Source of the DNA: Chamaea fasciata
Lineage: Eukaryota > Chordata > Aves > Passeriformes > Sylviidae
NCBI GenBank assembly: GCA_029207755.1
Contig: JARCOQ010000002.1
Location: 87,491,087-87,555,086, forward strand
DNA: 64,000 nucleotides
Direction: 5' to 3'
Of the stretch, positions 47,432 through 61,464 are shown piece after piece. The position numbers were made by a program, and so were the translations under genes. The first letter of the stretch is position 1. Each line of letters starts with the position of its first letter. The notes beneath the pieces were generated by a model that saw only the letters and a program-made list of their open reading frames with translations, had not been told where the DNA came from and searched no databases.

Positions 47432-47480
<49 letters not shown>
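47432..47480 (+). repeat. Perfect A49 tract
   Basis: Forty-nine uninterrupted A residues follow 'tcattttcagg'. No gene, SINE or processed pseudogene was recognised in the 230 bases upstream. CR1 elements do not end in poly(A) and birds lack a strong L1-type machinery, so a retrotransposition tail is not the default explanation. A slippage-expanded tract or a sequencing/assembly artefact is possible. The Lys- and Phe-rich frames across it are artefacts. Confidence 0.95.
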
Positions 47481-47484
<4 letters not shown>

Positions 47485-48206
47485 TTGGATTCTGATTTAC
47501 CATTGCCTCTACAACTTACCGGGGCACTTTTCCATGCACATTCAGAAAGGAGGGAACCCTTACTTCTGGGTTCCTACAACATCCCCATTAATACAGCAAC
47601 TCCTTAATACAATGACAGAAAAAAGAGCTTTTCTTTTGTTGAACTAAATGCTGGTTTTACATAAAATAGACTATAATTCAGAGTCTGTAATGTCTACTAA
47701 AAGGTTAGGCTCGTTACCATCCAAATAGGCTGAGCTAATAAAAATTATATTTGTTACAATCCAAATAGATTAACCAGCCTTAAGGGCTTAGCTATGTATC
47801 ACACTTCTCAATTTTCTTATAATTAAATTAACATAAAGCAGACTTGACAAATAAATGACTGTATCAGAAACAGTTAAGCTCTATTTAACCAAAATAACTG
47901 TTCTATTTACATGTACAGCAACCTGTGTCTATTTTGGGAGCTATAAGAAGCCTATCTAGTTAGAAAATCCTTGGTCACTTACAGTCTGCCACAGACTGTT
48001 AAGTATTGGTCCCAGATTTTCAGCGAACTTCATATATCTTGAAGGATAGATTTTGTGGTTTAGCTTCTGCACTCCCTGTTGGCTGTCTCCCATCAGTTAC
48101 CTCCTCCCTGTTACAACTAAGCAATGGCCTTGAAAGGATTCATATGCAGACTTTACCCTTATTTACTAACTAGGCTCTTTGACTAAACTATTTCTGTAGG
48201 ATTATT
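47481..48206. other. Unique AT-rich DNA, no gene seen
   Basis: No gene or mobile element recognised between the A tract and the CR1 fragment. There is a short direct repeat: 'ttaccatccaaatag' near 47715 and 'ttacaatccaaatag' near 47754. Confidence 0.6.
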
Positions 48207-48583
48207 TATAGAATCATGGAATCATTTAGGTTGGAAAAGACCTTTGAGATCATGAAGTCCAACCATCAATTTGGCACTGCCAAGTCCACCATTAAGCCAT
48301 GTTCCCAAGTGCCATGTTCCCATCTGCACATCTTTTAAATACCTCCAGAGATGGTGACCTAGCTACTTCTCCAGGTGACCTGTTTCAATCCTTTCAGGGA
48401 AGAAATATTTCCTAATATCTAATCTAAACTTTCTTGTGAAACTTGCAGTCATTTACTCCCATCCTGTCACTTGTCACTTGACAGAAGAGCCTGACCCCCA
48501 CCTGGCTACACCCTCCTTTCAGGCAACTGTAGAGAGCAACAAGGTCTCCCCTTGAGCCTTCCTCTTGCAGGCTAAATAAACCC
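48207..48583 (-). mobile_element. CR1 LINE 3' end, antisense
   Basis: The plus strand opens with 'tatagaatcatggaatcatt', the CR1 octamer tail reversed. It continues with 'aggttggaaaagacctttga', 'gatcatgaagtccaaccatc', 'tacctccagagatggtgacc' and 'cctaatatctaatctaaact'. 'ttgagccttcctcttgcagg' and 'ctaaataaaccca' come last. The element is on the minus strand, retains its 3' terminus and is 5'-truncated after about 375 bases. Its divergence is moderate, so it is probably younger than the fragments at 0.1 and 29.1 kb. Confidence 0.92.
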
Positions 48584-51500
48584 AGAGAAGAGGAGTTTTA
48601 CGAAACTAAGCACATGTGTAAGTCTTTTCAGGATAGTGATTTGAGTCTCTTCACTACATTTTCCCCATCCAAACATGCATCTGTTGCACGCATTATCTAT
48701 GCTGAAATAAGGTCTCAGGTAGCATGTCTTGGATGACACCAGGGGACTCTTTAATAGTTTTAGCAGTTCATTAATGAAGGCTGCATGGTTTACTCAGCAG
48801 CTCTGACCTTCCTAGAACACTGTGGCTGTCCATAAACTATGTCTCTACATATTATCTTTTTCACCTTCTTTTTCCCTCTCTTCCATTCCCCCGTAAATCT
48901 TGAAACCATAATGCTCAGAACCTTAATTTTCACCATGTCACCAACTTAACTCCAAAAAGAATGAGATTCAAATAACACTCCAGCTTATAGTCTCCTCTGT
49001 GGTTCCCCTTTGGATGAGAGACCACAGGCATAACCTTAGTGGTTGGCAAGAACACAAATATGAGCTGGTGGGTCAAGAGAGTAATTTTCTCTCCTGTTCC
49101 ATGTAGCAGGGTGTTTGGACACATGACTAGGAGGGTTTTCTCTTGAGGAGTGCTGTTGGAAAGACACAAAGGTTTTGTTTCCCTTTCTGCTGTGGATATT
49201 AAAACCTTAGTATGACCAGGCATCAAAGAAAAATTTTACAGAGACCATACCAGGTGTCTGCTATATTGGGTGTGTTGGATGTGGTCAAAGGCTTTTTGTG
49301 TCACACTGTCATGCACCAAGTGAAATAAATTAAATTGATATGTAACCTGGTTTTGTGAAAACCCTGAAACTCTATCTGTTATGCTGTAATGTGTGTGGTT
49401 TGGCAAATGGTAAAGAGAATAGTTTCCAGTTTCCATAAAGCCATGCAAAATCCACTTAAGTTTCTTAGGGCTTTGTACTATAATTAAGCGTTCTGAGAGT
49501 GCTATTGTCTGAGGACTATGCCTTTAAGCCCCTTCTCCTCCCTGTAGGAACTCACTCAGAGCAGAGGAGTGCAAATGGAGTTGAGATCAGCAAGCTGGAT
49601 ACTTACATGCTTCTTTTGCTACCATTTTTCTGGTGGCTTAATTTTGTGAACAATGGGCTGCCTATTGCAGAAATGATCAGTATTGCACCTCAGGTATTCT
49701 CCCTAAATTACAACTGTGCTGCCTGGATCTAAGCTATAAATATCAATGTATATTGCAGAAGTTTGCTTTAAAAAGAAAGAAAAAGATAAATGGATACTAT
49801 TTTTAAATGCAGCTCTAGAATCAGGTGGCTTCATGCTGTTTTGATAAGGAGCTGAGTGGCACTGGCTGAGAAGGAGGTCAAAGCCGCAGCAGCATAACCT
49901 CTGCTCACTGCAGCCAGCCAGATAATCAGGAACTTGTGCTCTGGTGGGTGGGAGGGGAACAAGGTGATGATTATTGTTTTACCTTAGGCTTCCTCTGGGG
50001 AATTAACTGAGCTTTTGAAATTCACTTCTCCAGAATGTAGTTTTCATGGCCTTCCCTTGTGCAGGCTCATAATAGTCTTTTGGCATGGCTCCTGCAACGG
50101 CCAATAGCAAGGAAGAGGGACAGAGCTGGTCAGAGGGAAAGGAGACAGGATGACCCTAACAAAACTCACTGTTCTGCAGTCCATGGGTAGCCCAGGATCA
50201 GTCTGGAGCAGACTTGGTCCTGTGAGAGGAAACATTGATAGCACCTTTCCTAAGCTAATACTGAAGATGTGGTTTTCATCCTCTTTTTCTCTTCACTGTA
50301 TGTAAGCTGATGTGTGCCGCTGTGGGAGTTTGTTTTGGATTGTATTTAAAATATAGAAGTTTCAGAGCAACTGGCAGCTTAGGACACCACAAGGGACATT
50401 TCAGTATGGGCCAGTTGGATTTTTTTTTAACATTCAATTTTGTTTGCCAATTTGGGATTTACAAGGCATGAGAAAGAAAAAAAAATATTTTAAAAAAGGA
50501 ATGGTGAGAGACTGTGAAGCAATATAACATTTTTTATTCTGAAAACTGAAAGACACTGCAAACAGTTAACTCTTTATGACCTATTACACACTGTTTTCCT
50601 TACATGCTACCTGTCACCTCCCTCTAAAATATGCCAGATTCTCCACCTTCCCCTTTGGTGGCTCCCAACAGTATCTGGGTTAAGAACAGAGCAGTAGAGT
50701 ATACACAAACTCAGAGCTTCTCCATAGCTGTGCTTTGACTTCTGAGGTATTCGCTATGTTTCCTCTTCCTCAGCTTTATGTATTAAAGCTTATTTTTAAC
50801 TAACGCTGTGATCCTAAGCTTCTTCACAGCCTCAACTAAGCCGTGTGATTCATGTTTCAAAGCCTAATATTTTAGCCTCAAAAGCAGGATGAAATACTGT
50901 CATTTGAGTTTTTTAATGACTATGGACTTGTACATGCTTTTTCAGCCTTTCCTCAAAGGCTCCAAATTAGAATAAAACTAATTTCCACAGCACATGTAAG
51001 CCAATAAAAAAGAGTATAGCAGGAGGAGGATATGGAGCTGGAAGAGAATGGCATGGTACTGGGATTTGAGCTGAGTTTGTAGTGTATAATGATAAATTAT
51101 GTACAAATATTATTGCTATTATTATGTAGTAGTATTATTCTGTGCCAGCAGTCTTTGCTGGTATGTCAGTCCTGAATGCAAAATTCTTCTGGTTTTTCTC
51201 CTTTGCAGTCTGAATAATGGGGCTTATTTTGTGCAAGTTTTGCCCCAGGGTTTCCCTTCTCTGACTGGCAGATGAATATATGGTTATAGCCTTCCACTCT
51301 GAGCCTGTGGACCCACCCAGCTTCTCTGCTGTGATGCTTTCTGCAGCATAATACTCATGTGGAGCTTTGCAACAGAGAAGACAAGTGGTCATGGAAGCTT
51401 AGCCCCTAGAAACCAAAGGGCGTTCTCCCTTTGGCCCCGGAGTGCTGCCAGTGGGCTGCTAAACTCTACTCTGGACATAGACCAGAAAAAAAACTTTGTG

Positions 51501-54449
51501 AGAAATTTAAGGAGGATGCAAGAAGAGAGTAAATGGGTCAGAGAATCTCAAATAAAAGGAAAAAAGGAAAGCGGAAATGAGAGATTGTATTTAATAATAA
51601 GGGTCCTTGGGGAATAAACTGCAGTAAGCACTGAACAGCAAGAGAGAGGAGGTGATCTTGCAGTGAGGATCTGTGAAAGGAATGGAGACCAACACAATAT
51701 CATCTCCATAAAGGAATGCAGATGAAACTTTTTCTTCACAAACCTGGAGGCAGAAAAATGAAAAGTAGTCCAGACTTCCTCAGGTAAATTAGATATTCAG
51801 TCTGAGGCATCCCTTACTGTGGATTTGTCTTTCTATTCTTGTCTTTTTGGCACAAATAAGGACTTGTCTAATTACCTACCTCAGCATGGGCAGAGTTCAA
51901 GAGAGAGGTGTTGTTGTTCAGTCTCTTATCTCCAAGACCCTGAATAACCAAATTTTTGATGATGCAGCAGGTAAAGAACAAGAAGCTATGTAGTTGTGTA
52001 GCTATTTTTTCATGGACTGTCCAAAAAAGCAAATACCACAGCCTAAAGACTGGTAAAAGCCTGCTGTAGTCATTTAGTCATTTGACTCATCCTTTTTATT
52101 AACAACTCTAGAAAAACAGAGTATCTCTCTTCAGAAATGACATCTAAAGCACATATATAGCTCCAGACTTTTGATTTGTAGAGGATGTCCCTTCAGAGTT
52201 GGAGGAGCAAATACACACAATCCTCTGTCACTGGAAGAACACAGTTTTTGAGCATCCTGAGTTCTGCCAGTGCCATTCCTCTGATGTAACTGTGGTCTGC
52301 AAACTCAATACACCACACGTGGCATGTTTCTGGTGTGTCTGTAGGCAAAATCTGTGTATTTCCAGACTGAGTTGGTCATCAGGTTTCAATGATCACAAAT
52401 TAAATCATGAGCACTTTCATACACAGAGACATTAAGGTCACAGTTGCCTTTTTTTTTTGGCAGCATAGCATGCCTTCTCAACATCTAAATATCTTTCTTT
52501 GCCATGTTATAAAAAAATGGAAGTCATGGTTAATGAAGGATGAAAATATCTAGAATGATTTTTTTCCCAATTGCATGAAAACATAAGAATATCTTGGTTA
52601 CGAGAAAAGAAAAAGTCATGTGAATTATTTACCATGAGAAATACAAGGAGTAACACTGAATAAAAATAATAAGTGCTATTCAAATGCGATAGAAGCCAGG
52701 AGAAGGCGGGTACTTGCATTTAAAAACTTATTGTATTCATGGCTTCATTTATTTTGGTGGTAGTAGAATGTAAAGAACAAAATAAATTAGAACCAAAAAT
52801 TGAAAAGATGGGATTAATATACAGGATGCTGTGAATGATTTGTTTCTCTTCCCACAATGCCCCTCTCCAGCTTATCTGAACACTTAGCTATGTTTATTTC
52901 CATAAAGAATGCCTTTTATTATGAAGGAAGCTAGCATGTGCTTTTTAAAATAAGGCAAAAACTTTATTAAAATTCAAAAGAAAAGTAAACAGAGATGATT
53001 TGGGAAGCTTTATTCATTTATTTGGGCAAACACTGCTAAAAACATTTAGGTGCACTGCATGTTTAAAAAGTAATAAATAGCTATTGTGCTTACTTCATAA
53101 ACTTGTCAGAGTGTCTTCATTTTATTTTCCTGAACAAACTGAATTTCTGTACTGCTCATCCACAGCCAGTTAATAAATACATCACCCTAAAAAGTGCTGT
53201 GGTATTAAATTTACAGCAGATAAAATATGGATGAAGTTGCTGTGCTTCAGGTACGTCAACTGTGATTTAATATCTCTGACTACCCTTATGAGGAGTAAAA
53301 GATTACTCGACTGCTCCAACAGCAAGATACTGACCTTTGCTCCCAAGTAACAGCCACTCAGCAAATAATACCAAATGAAGAAGTAGAATAACATATAGAT
53401 TTGCCATAAGAAAAAATTGATCTACACCCATATATCAAATCTGCTGATCAGAGCTCTGCAGAAAAAGCACCTCATAATCTTTAGCATGGAATTTCAAAAA
53501 CTTTTGGTGAAGACTGTGGGGTTTATTTTACAGTAAAAGATGTCTTGGGGCACAAGTGTTCTGTATCTGTACATGTAGTGTGTGGAGAGTGTCACACATA
53601 TATCCAGGTATACATATGCCACCTTGACATATCTTCAAGTATAGAAGCATCAACAGATATATTAGATCACCAACTAGTGATCTAGCAATCAGTCTCACCC
53701 CCATTTTCCATTTTTCTGTTAATTCTTTGAAAGAATGGAGAAAAGCATAGCATTGTCTCTGTAAATGAGGGTGAAATTCCTCTGGGAAAACTGCTAAAAG
53801 TCTGATTTAATTTGTATCTTTCAAAAAGTTATATCTAAAGGAGATAAAAAACCCCACAAAGAAATGTTTTTTAGCAAAGAAAATAAATTCTTGTGATTTA
53901 CATTTTGCCTTCAAAAAGAAGGTGGGTGAGTGAAAGGGTGCTGCTCTGCACTTCAAAGCAAAAGCAAATGAAAAATTTTCAACAATAAAGCCAAAATATG
54001 AAACAGACAAATCACTCTGCTGAGTACTTTTTAACCTATGGTGGCACATGCTAGCAAAGAAACTGCTGTATATATAATAAGGATTGAAAAGGTAATCTTT
54101 AAACTTGAAAGCAAAGTAAGAAAACTTCCTTAATTAGTGCTGATTAGTCCTACTTAAGGAGGTAGAATTTGATTTACAATGGTAAAATCAGTAGATTTAT
54201 ATGAGTATTAGACTTGCATTGGTGAGATTTTCTCAAGCCATTTAAAATTAAAAAATCTTCATTCTGTAACACCCATAATTTTCACATGATCTAATAATAT
54301 TTGTACTTTATAGTCTGACAGTTAGGTATTCATCATAACTTGATATCATAAGTAATTCCTGAATCCAGTGGTTTTGTTTCCACACAAATGAAAACCTTGT
54401 TCAGCTCCCATTTCTGTGCAAGTTATTGTTTTTAATAGGCAGGGTTTGC
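48584..54449. other. Unique AT-rich DNA, no gene seen
   Basis: No gene supported. The frames at 48930-49226, 49236-49448, 51135-51392 and 51357-51617 have no recognisable domain. A perfect 8-bp stem with a 6-base loop ('ccaaaggg'/'ccctttgg') lies at 51413-51434. Confidence 0.55.
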
Positions 54450-54620
54450 TTTTTTTTCCCTGAAGAGCTGATTTGATTAACATGCCCAAGAACAATAACA
54501 TGATATTTGTCTCAAATATCTGCTGTGACTTTATTGCAAATGATAAACCATGATGCCTAAAGATTATCGATGCTTTTTTGTGAAAGTTGGATTTATTTCC
54601 AACTGAGACTTAGAAGATAA
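54450..54620. other. Candidate conserved non-coding element
   Basis: There are no repeats and no coding frame. The stretch has closely packed homeodomain- and forkhead-like words ('gatttgattaaca', 'aacaataaca', 'tttattgcaaatgataaacc'), like vertebrate enhancer cores. This is inference from texture only. Confidence 0.25.
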
Positions 54621-57600
54621 TGTGATTTAAAAATGTGGAAGTGGTGACATTTGTTTCAAGACTTTGTTTCAGGTTTTCCTTTCAGTTAAAAAACACCTTT
54701 TGCTATTAAGATGCAGTGGCTTGGTCAAACAGGAATGTGCATCCTGCCCATCCTTGCCCAGATGTTACTCATTCAAACAGACATCAGCCCATAAACCTTT
54801 CTAAACAAGTGCTTTCTCCACTCTGATTGCACAAGGGATTTGGTTGGGCAAGATGACATTTTCTTGAGTGACAGATGCTCGTGCTGCAGCAGTACCATGG
54901 ACACTCATAATGTCCTTGCAGAGCAGCTGCTCATTGAGGATTTTATACAGTTTTCTTTGTCCTTGTAATAATAAAGAAAAAATATATTTTGCTCTTTAAA
55001 CTTGGAGGGTTAAAAAACAAGCACAGGAATGAGAACAAGACTTACTAGCAGGATTTAGAAAGTCTCAGAAGCTGAAGCAGACACTGTGAACCTTCTAAAG
55101 GCATATTGCTTCAAACACCACAGAAGTATTTTATTGGGCATTCCTGTCTTGCCTGAACTGGTAGCAGAAAGCAGGCACAGGAGAGATCGCAGGAGATGGA
55201 AAGAAGGAAGGATAACTGGCAGATAATCTGAGAGGCTCAATTTTTTGCAGAATAAGTGGGTAGTTTCTAAAATTTATGGACATTTTCTAAATTTTATTGC
55301 TCTGTATTTGAATTAACAAGAAAGAAGAGATCAATTTTTAATATGCATTTTTATCATAATAATAAAAATTATAAGCAGCAACATCTGATGTCAATGCATA
55401 TTATTCAGAACATTAGGAATTATCACTGAACAGTCTATTACAGAATGGATTTCAAATTAATTTGAGAATAGAGAATTTTGAGAAAACTGCCAGCACTCTA
55501 AAATGGAGGTGGGTAGGATCAAAAGGCATTTCTTAACATTGCATTTATGTCTCTGGCCAACAGAGCAGTATTTCCCTGGTACAACCAATGCAGTGTCAGT
55601 GACATCATGTCACAGCCCATTACAGCATTCCTGAGTTCAAATGGCTGTCATGGAATATGACATGCCACAAATATTCATAGAATTCACATGAATATTTTTC
55701 TCATTGCTACTTGGGTGTCACTTCACACAGTTAATACCCAGCCTCAATCCTTGCCTATAATCAGCAGTTAAGACCCAGCCTGTGGGGCTTGTACACTGAT
55801 CAGAAGTGCTGACATGAGTAGAGGGTGGCATTTCATCTTGAAATCCCATTTAAGAATATGAAAATAGGGGGCCTAGTGTTGAGAAACCTGTGCTATCTTG
55901 ATGCCACAAGCAAGACCATTTTTTTTGTTGGACTACCATGCTGAATTTGGCCCAGTCAAATTTGCATGCTCTCTCAAGGACATCCAGGTGAGCTGAAAAC
56001 CATCCCTGCTCTCTAAGGATCTTATGAAATAAGAAAGTTAGCACAGTGAAAAAATAATTTAAAATACCTAAAGCTAGCACAAATGTTATCTGTTTGCCTA
56101 GGCAGGGCACATTTAGGAGATATGACTTGCCATCTAGACCCTGCTGTTTATCATGTCAAGTCAGACTCAAGAGCTGCTGGTCAGGAAATATAAGGTATTT
56201 ATTGTTTTGCTGGTGCCTGCAGCAAGCCTGCCCTGTGGCTAACAAACGGTTCAGTTTTCAAACCCGGTAATTGTGTGAATAAGCCGAGGTTTTTTGAGGG
56301 GAAAATTGATCTAAAATACAAAGTGAAAATCTGTAGCAAGGACATTACTCTCAAAGAATGACATTTGATCTCCCTTAAAATTTCTAGAGAGTTTTCCAGA
56401 GAACTCTCTTTGAACAGTTCAAATCCAAAAGACTCTGTTAGAATTCAGTGACTAAATAGATCAATTTTAAATTGTTTCAAAATTGTACTTTTATTAGTTA
56501 TCTCCTGCAGTAACAGTGAAACTGATATTGAAAATACACCATCAACACAGTTCTGGGGTTCTTCCCTGCAGGCAGAAGGCAGAAGAAGAAGAGTTGAAGG
56601 CAGGAGAAAGAGCATTTGGGCCTGGATTTTGTTTCAAGAGCTGCAAAAGAAACAAAGAAAATACAGTCATTAGAAACCTGGAAATCAGGGTCAGGGGCAC
56701 AGGGGGAGGTGTTTAAGACCACGTTTACACGAAGGTGAAAAGAGTGGTGGATTAGTGAGGCAGAAATGAATTAAAAAATCTTCTGATGGTTCAAGGGCAT
56801 CTGAGAGGACAGCAAGAACGAAAAGCATGATACAGGCTGGACAGAGCAAAAAGGAAGCATGGAAAACCTAGGCTTCTAGAAAGTAACACAGAGAGATGCA
56901 CTACCAGACATAATATGGGTTGGTTAGAGCAAGGGAAGGTGAAAAAAACCTTTAGGGAGATTGTAAACAGGATCTAAGGACTCAGAGTTGCAGCAGGGGC
57001 TTTATTAGCAGAAAGCTTGCAGCACACTTGCTAGCTCCAGGAGACCTGGCTGCAGCACTGAGGACGTACACACCTCTAATAAGCAGAGAGGGAGCCTGTG
57101 AAGAAAAGCTCCTGGTTTGCCTTGTGCCTAGATTAGGTGCTCTTCTTAGCCTAAAGCTGGTTCCTCGCGTAAGGACATCACAGCACCATGACCGCAGCAG
57201 GCTGAAGACTTAACCCAGATTTTATTCAGTGAGGGTTGTTTGATAGCACAGCCTCCCCTGTGGCAGAGAGCCGAGTTCTGCTCCTGCAGCCAGGCACTGA
57301 AGGATTGATCCTGCCAGCTGCTGAGCACACGGGGGAACCCTTCAACCCATCTGAGTTCAGTGGGGCCTGTGAGCACTCAGATCCTCGCAGAAGTGATTGG
57401 CAGATGCTGGATGGCATCCTCAGAGAATAAATGTTGCTGGATGCTCCTTCCCCTCCTTATTAGTAGCAAATTATACCGGCAGCTGTCCAAGATTTTTTTT
57501 ACTCTGACCAGTCCCATTCTTAATCAATTGCTGATACATGTGTGTGCAAGAGGTGAAAAAGCATATTTTTTTCCTTTCCTTTTGAATATGGAGCCAAGAG

Positions 57601-60600
57601 ACAAAATTAAAGTGGGGGAAGGAGGGGAAAGAGAAGGGAGAAGAAGGATTCACAGAAACTCTTGCAAATAGAATCCATTTATTTACATGGCTTTTTGCTA
57701 AATCAAAAATATCTAGTTAGATCAAGAGTAAGAATTTATTCACAGAAATGCTCACAAAAACAAAGGAAATCATACCATGAATAAATATTCATGGAACTAT
57801 TTGCACTGGGAGAACTCCCCTGGCTATTCTAAAAGCTTTTTTTTTCTGTTGTGTGGCTGGAAAGGCTAGAATTAAGTAGTTTCAAGAAGTGAAAAAGGAA
57901 CATGAAGTAGTAGTCAGAGAAAAGTGTACTTGCTATTAGCACAGCCAGGAACAGTGGAACATCAGGCAGATGACCATTCTCCCTTACAACTCATTTGCTT
58001 TCAGTCATGAGGCTCAGAACTGATGGTCCTGGGAAACGGGGTACAAGTACCTTACATGCCTACATGGCATAAAACAGACTGAAAGCTGGGGGATAATATA
58101 TTAGCTGTCCCAATGAAAGCCTTCTCTGGCCGGGAAGGGGGAGGTGGACATTTAGGAAGTCACCATTTAGCTGATGCTGGACTCAACAGGTGGGAAGACT
58201 CTACGGGCTTTTTAAATCATATGGGACAGTTATTCCAGCAGAGACCAAGAGACATCTTCCTTGCCATGTCATAACTGCACCGGCAGGTACAGTGGCTCCT
58301 CTTTTTCCTGTTATCTGGTTAATTCAAAGATTTTCACCTGTACAATAGCATGTCTTCAACAGTGCCATGATCTTACCTGTAGCTTGGAGTTATGGGCTTT
58401 GAAACCTTTTTAGTGGAAGAGGCAAGTGATCCAGTACAGTTATTCCTGCTCCCACTGCCACCCTTTTGCAGGAGTTCAGCCCTGGATTTCTCTGGACAGA
58501 GGGAAAAGAGGAGAAATGGAGAAACTAGTTGTGAACAGCTATTGGAGGCAACTCTGGGTTACCTGTCATTCCTTGATACACAGCTGCTCCTTAAGCCTGG
58601 CCAGGCTCTGCACAGCACCTTAAATGCAGCCCCACTGCTGGTTTCACCCTCTGACACAGTATCTGAAAAGATGATGCAAGTCCCATTCAGCCACCCCAAC
58701 TACAGGCAGGGAAACCCCACTGTGCTGCTGATGCCTGTTAGTCAGCCCTGTTAGTAAAACCTTTCTGTAGTCTTCTGTGAGGACCCTGACCACCTTGCTA
58801 TACAGACTAGGGGAGACACACTGAATGCCTATGAGTGCATCAAAGTCTGAGAGCTGCAATTTGGGACTGTGGCCCTTCGAGAAAAAAAAAAATAAATCCT
58901 TTTTTATCCTGACAGATTCCAGTCCACTTTGCTTTTATACACAGGGTAAGCAGCATTTTATGTATTAGTGAAAAGGTACAATTATATTTTTATATTGATT
59001 CTTAAAATGTAACTTTATTGAGAACTGAGATAATTTTGTGGTAAAATATTCAAAACAAAGAAACAAACAAGAAAACGAACAACCAAGACCAGAAACCTTG
59101 GCAGTGTTGACCATATACCTGAAAAGCTAGCAGCATCCAATATACAGTGGACACTGCATCCTTTCAGTGTACAGTTCCACTAAAAACAGCAAAACGGAGC
59201 ACTACTGCTTACTTGAGTTTTTTAATATTTTTATTTATTTATTTTCTTTCCAGTTTTTCACCCTTGATGTATCTCCTAAGACTGCAAGCAGGATACATAG
59301 TGCTTCATATTCCAAGTGCTGAGGCCTATCTATCAAAAGCTGACTGAAGTGGGTGGTGAAATACAGTAGGAGGTGGCTAGCTACACAGTTGTACTATTAA
59401 ATTACTGTCTGTCCAAGGAGAGTAATCTCTTGTTTCAGCAGCAGGTACTACTACCAGAGACTGTAAAAACCTCAAGCACTCTGAAATAGGCTGTCATATG
59501 GAGCACCATAAATTACATCAGTCAAATATTCCATCATTCATTCTCTCCATGGTCTTACAGTGGGATGAATAGTCTGCTCAAGGGAGAAAAACAACCACCA
59601 ACTTTCTGATTCCCTTTCTGTTTATTTTCAGGGAGAGCTTCAGGGGCCACCTTCATATAAGAAATTTTAATTAACCATAAAATATAATTTTCCATTTGCG
59701 TAGCTGTAGGTTTTAGGGACTACACAGGCTGCTCCCCAAAATACAACAAAGGTGTGGGATTTTCTTTTCCTCAAACAGCAGCTATTGTTATCTACCCTGT
59801 TATTAAGAAGTTTAAGCAATGCAGCATCAATGACTTCCTTTTCATCTTTGTGGAGTGGAACATTTGACAGTAAGTTAAAATCCTAAATAAAATATGAAAG
59901 CTGCCAGCACATGCCAAAATCTCTCAGAGAGCATATATGAAAAGTTGCTCCTAAGACGCAAATGCCACTAATACCATATGAAAATTGCAAAAAGGTATAT
60001 GAAAGTCACTAATGTGACATGAAAGAACAAAAGTCTTCAAATTATGTGAAAGTTGCTGTTACGATGTTTCCCTTACTGTTCTAGTTACTTTCTATCCTCT
60101 TATTAGCAACTTCCATTTCAAACTAATCTTTGATAAAAGTCTTATTATATTAACAATTTCCTTTAAGTATCAGAAAATTGTATTTCCCATTGCACTGAGT
60201 GAAGTGTGACCTCAATTAGCAGAATCTTGTATTTTTGCATGGGTTTTTTCCTCCCCTTCCTTTGGAAAATACATGCATTCCTGCAGCCACACTCTCTGCT
60301 CATTTTGTCTTTATAAAGAAAGGTATACAGTGACTATGCTTCCCAAAAAAAGGTAGGAGCAGGCTCAAAGTAGGTTTTTGGAATTAAGATTTCCAACATC
60401 TGTACTTCTTAGTCCACACTGCTAGCTGTAGAGCCGTTTAAAGGTAGCCATGTCTAGGAAGAGCTGCAATATTTAGGAAACCCTATCCAAATGAGAGGCT
60501 GAGCCCACAGTAAGATGCTCTGCGTGTTGTAGTTCTCCTTTCAGGAGAGGCCTCTGGTGCAGGGTTTAAATCCATATTTGAGTAGCAGGGGTGAATTTTT

Positions 60601-61464
60601 TTACTAATCCTGTACAGACAATATTCAGTAAATCCCTACTTCTGCAATCAAAGATGAGTGTCCTTGTGGACCCCTTGAATGACAGTGAGACCTCATGAAT
60701 GCATAAGAGCGGGGCAGCTTGAAGCTCAGTTTGGGGTTATTAGTACTTCAAGGCTATTTCTCTACAGATCAGAGCCTGTGAAAATGTCACAGCTGAAATG
60801 ATCTAGAACACAGACGTAATATACTTTGTGTTTCATGGATCCACTGATTTTGAATATATTTTCATCAGCCATGAATCTTAGATCCTCTTTTCGAAATCTT
60901 TTGTGAAGGTGATGAAATGCATTGCATTGTTGGTTCAAGCTGCAGAAGTCCTGTATTTCTCCCAGGTAACTCATGCGAGCAAAACACCAGGTCAAGCACG
61001 CTATGAGAGGGTCAGGATGCTAATAGGAGATGAAAACATGAATAGATGACAAACATTTGTAGTGCAGATTTCCTGGCTCCATATGTAGGCCAGACCCGAC
61101 CTCTGCAAACTGTGAGGGGGTGGCTGCATTCCCCCACAGTGCAGTACTCAGTTTGTATGAAGACCTTGGAAAAAAGGTACCTTATACAAATGAAATGGCT
61201 ATTGAATATCATGTGGCAAATCTGTGTCCAAAGATGCAGCAAAACAAGTCACTGGGTGACATTTAACGTGGCATCCTTTTACCAGTTTCTCCTTATATTT
61301 GATTTTGATGGAAGGAAACTACAATTAACACCATAAATAGACTAGTTACTGGTGACTGTTCCTAAGCAAGAACCTATAATTTTCCCTCACCAAACCTTTC
61401 TCCTTCAATTATTGTTCAGAAGATAATGCAATTTGTACAGTTAATAACAATTTGAATATATGGC
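54621..61464. other. Unique DNA, no gene seen
   Basis: No gene supported. 57000-57430 is richer in GC than its surroundings and contains several overlapping short frames on both strands but no recognisable domain. Its 'catctgagttcagtggggcc' phrase recalls very old amniote repeats. The longest frame (58392-58754, 120 residues) is unrecognised and lacks splice support. A perfect inverted repeat lies at 55669-55697. Confidence 0.5.
55669..55697. repeat. Perfect 10-bp inverted repeat
   Basis: 'aaatattcat' and 'atgaatattt' pair exactly around a 9-base spacer. It is AT-rich, so chance is possible. Confidence 0.6.

Noticed and set aside
47252..47647. Frames with long Lys or Phe runs
   Set aside because: Created by the A49 tract. 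The flanking residues match no known protein.
51413..51434. Hairpin 'ccaaaggg'/'ccctttgg'
   Set aside because: A perfect 8-bp stem is expected several times by chance in 64 kb, and no T run or other context gives it a role.
58392..58754. 120-residue plus-strand frame
   Set aside because: No recognisable domain, overlapping frames on both strands, no flanking splice or promoter signals. Consistent with chance in GC-richer DNA.
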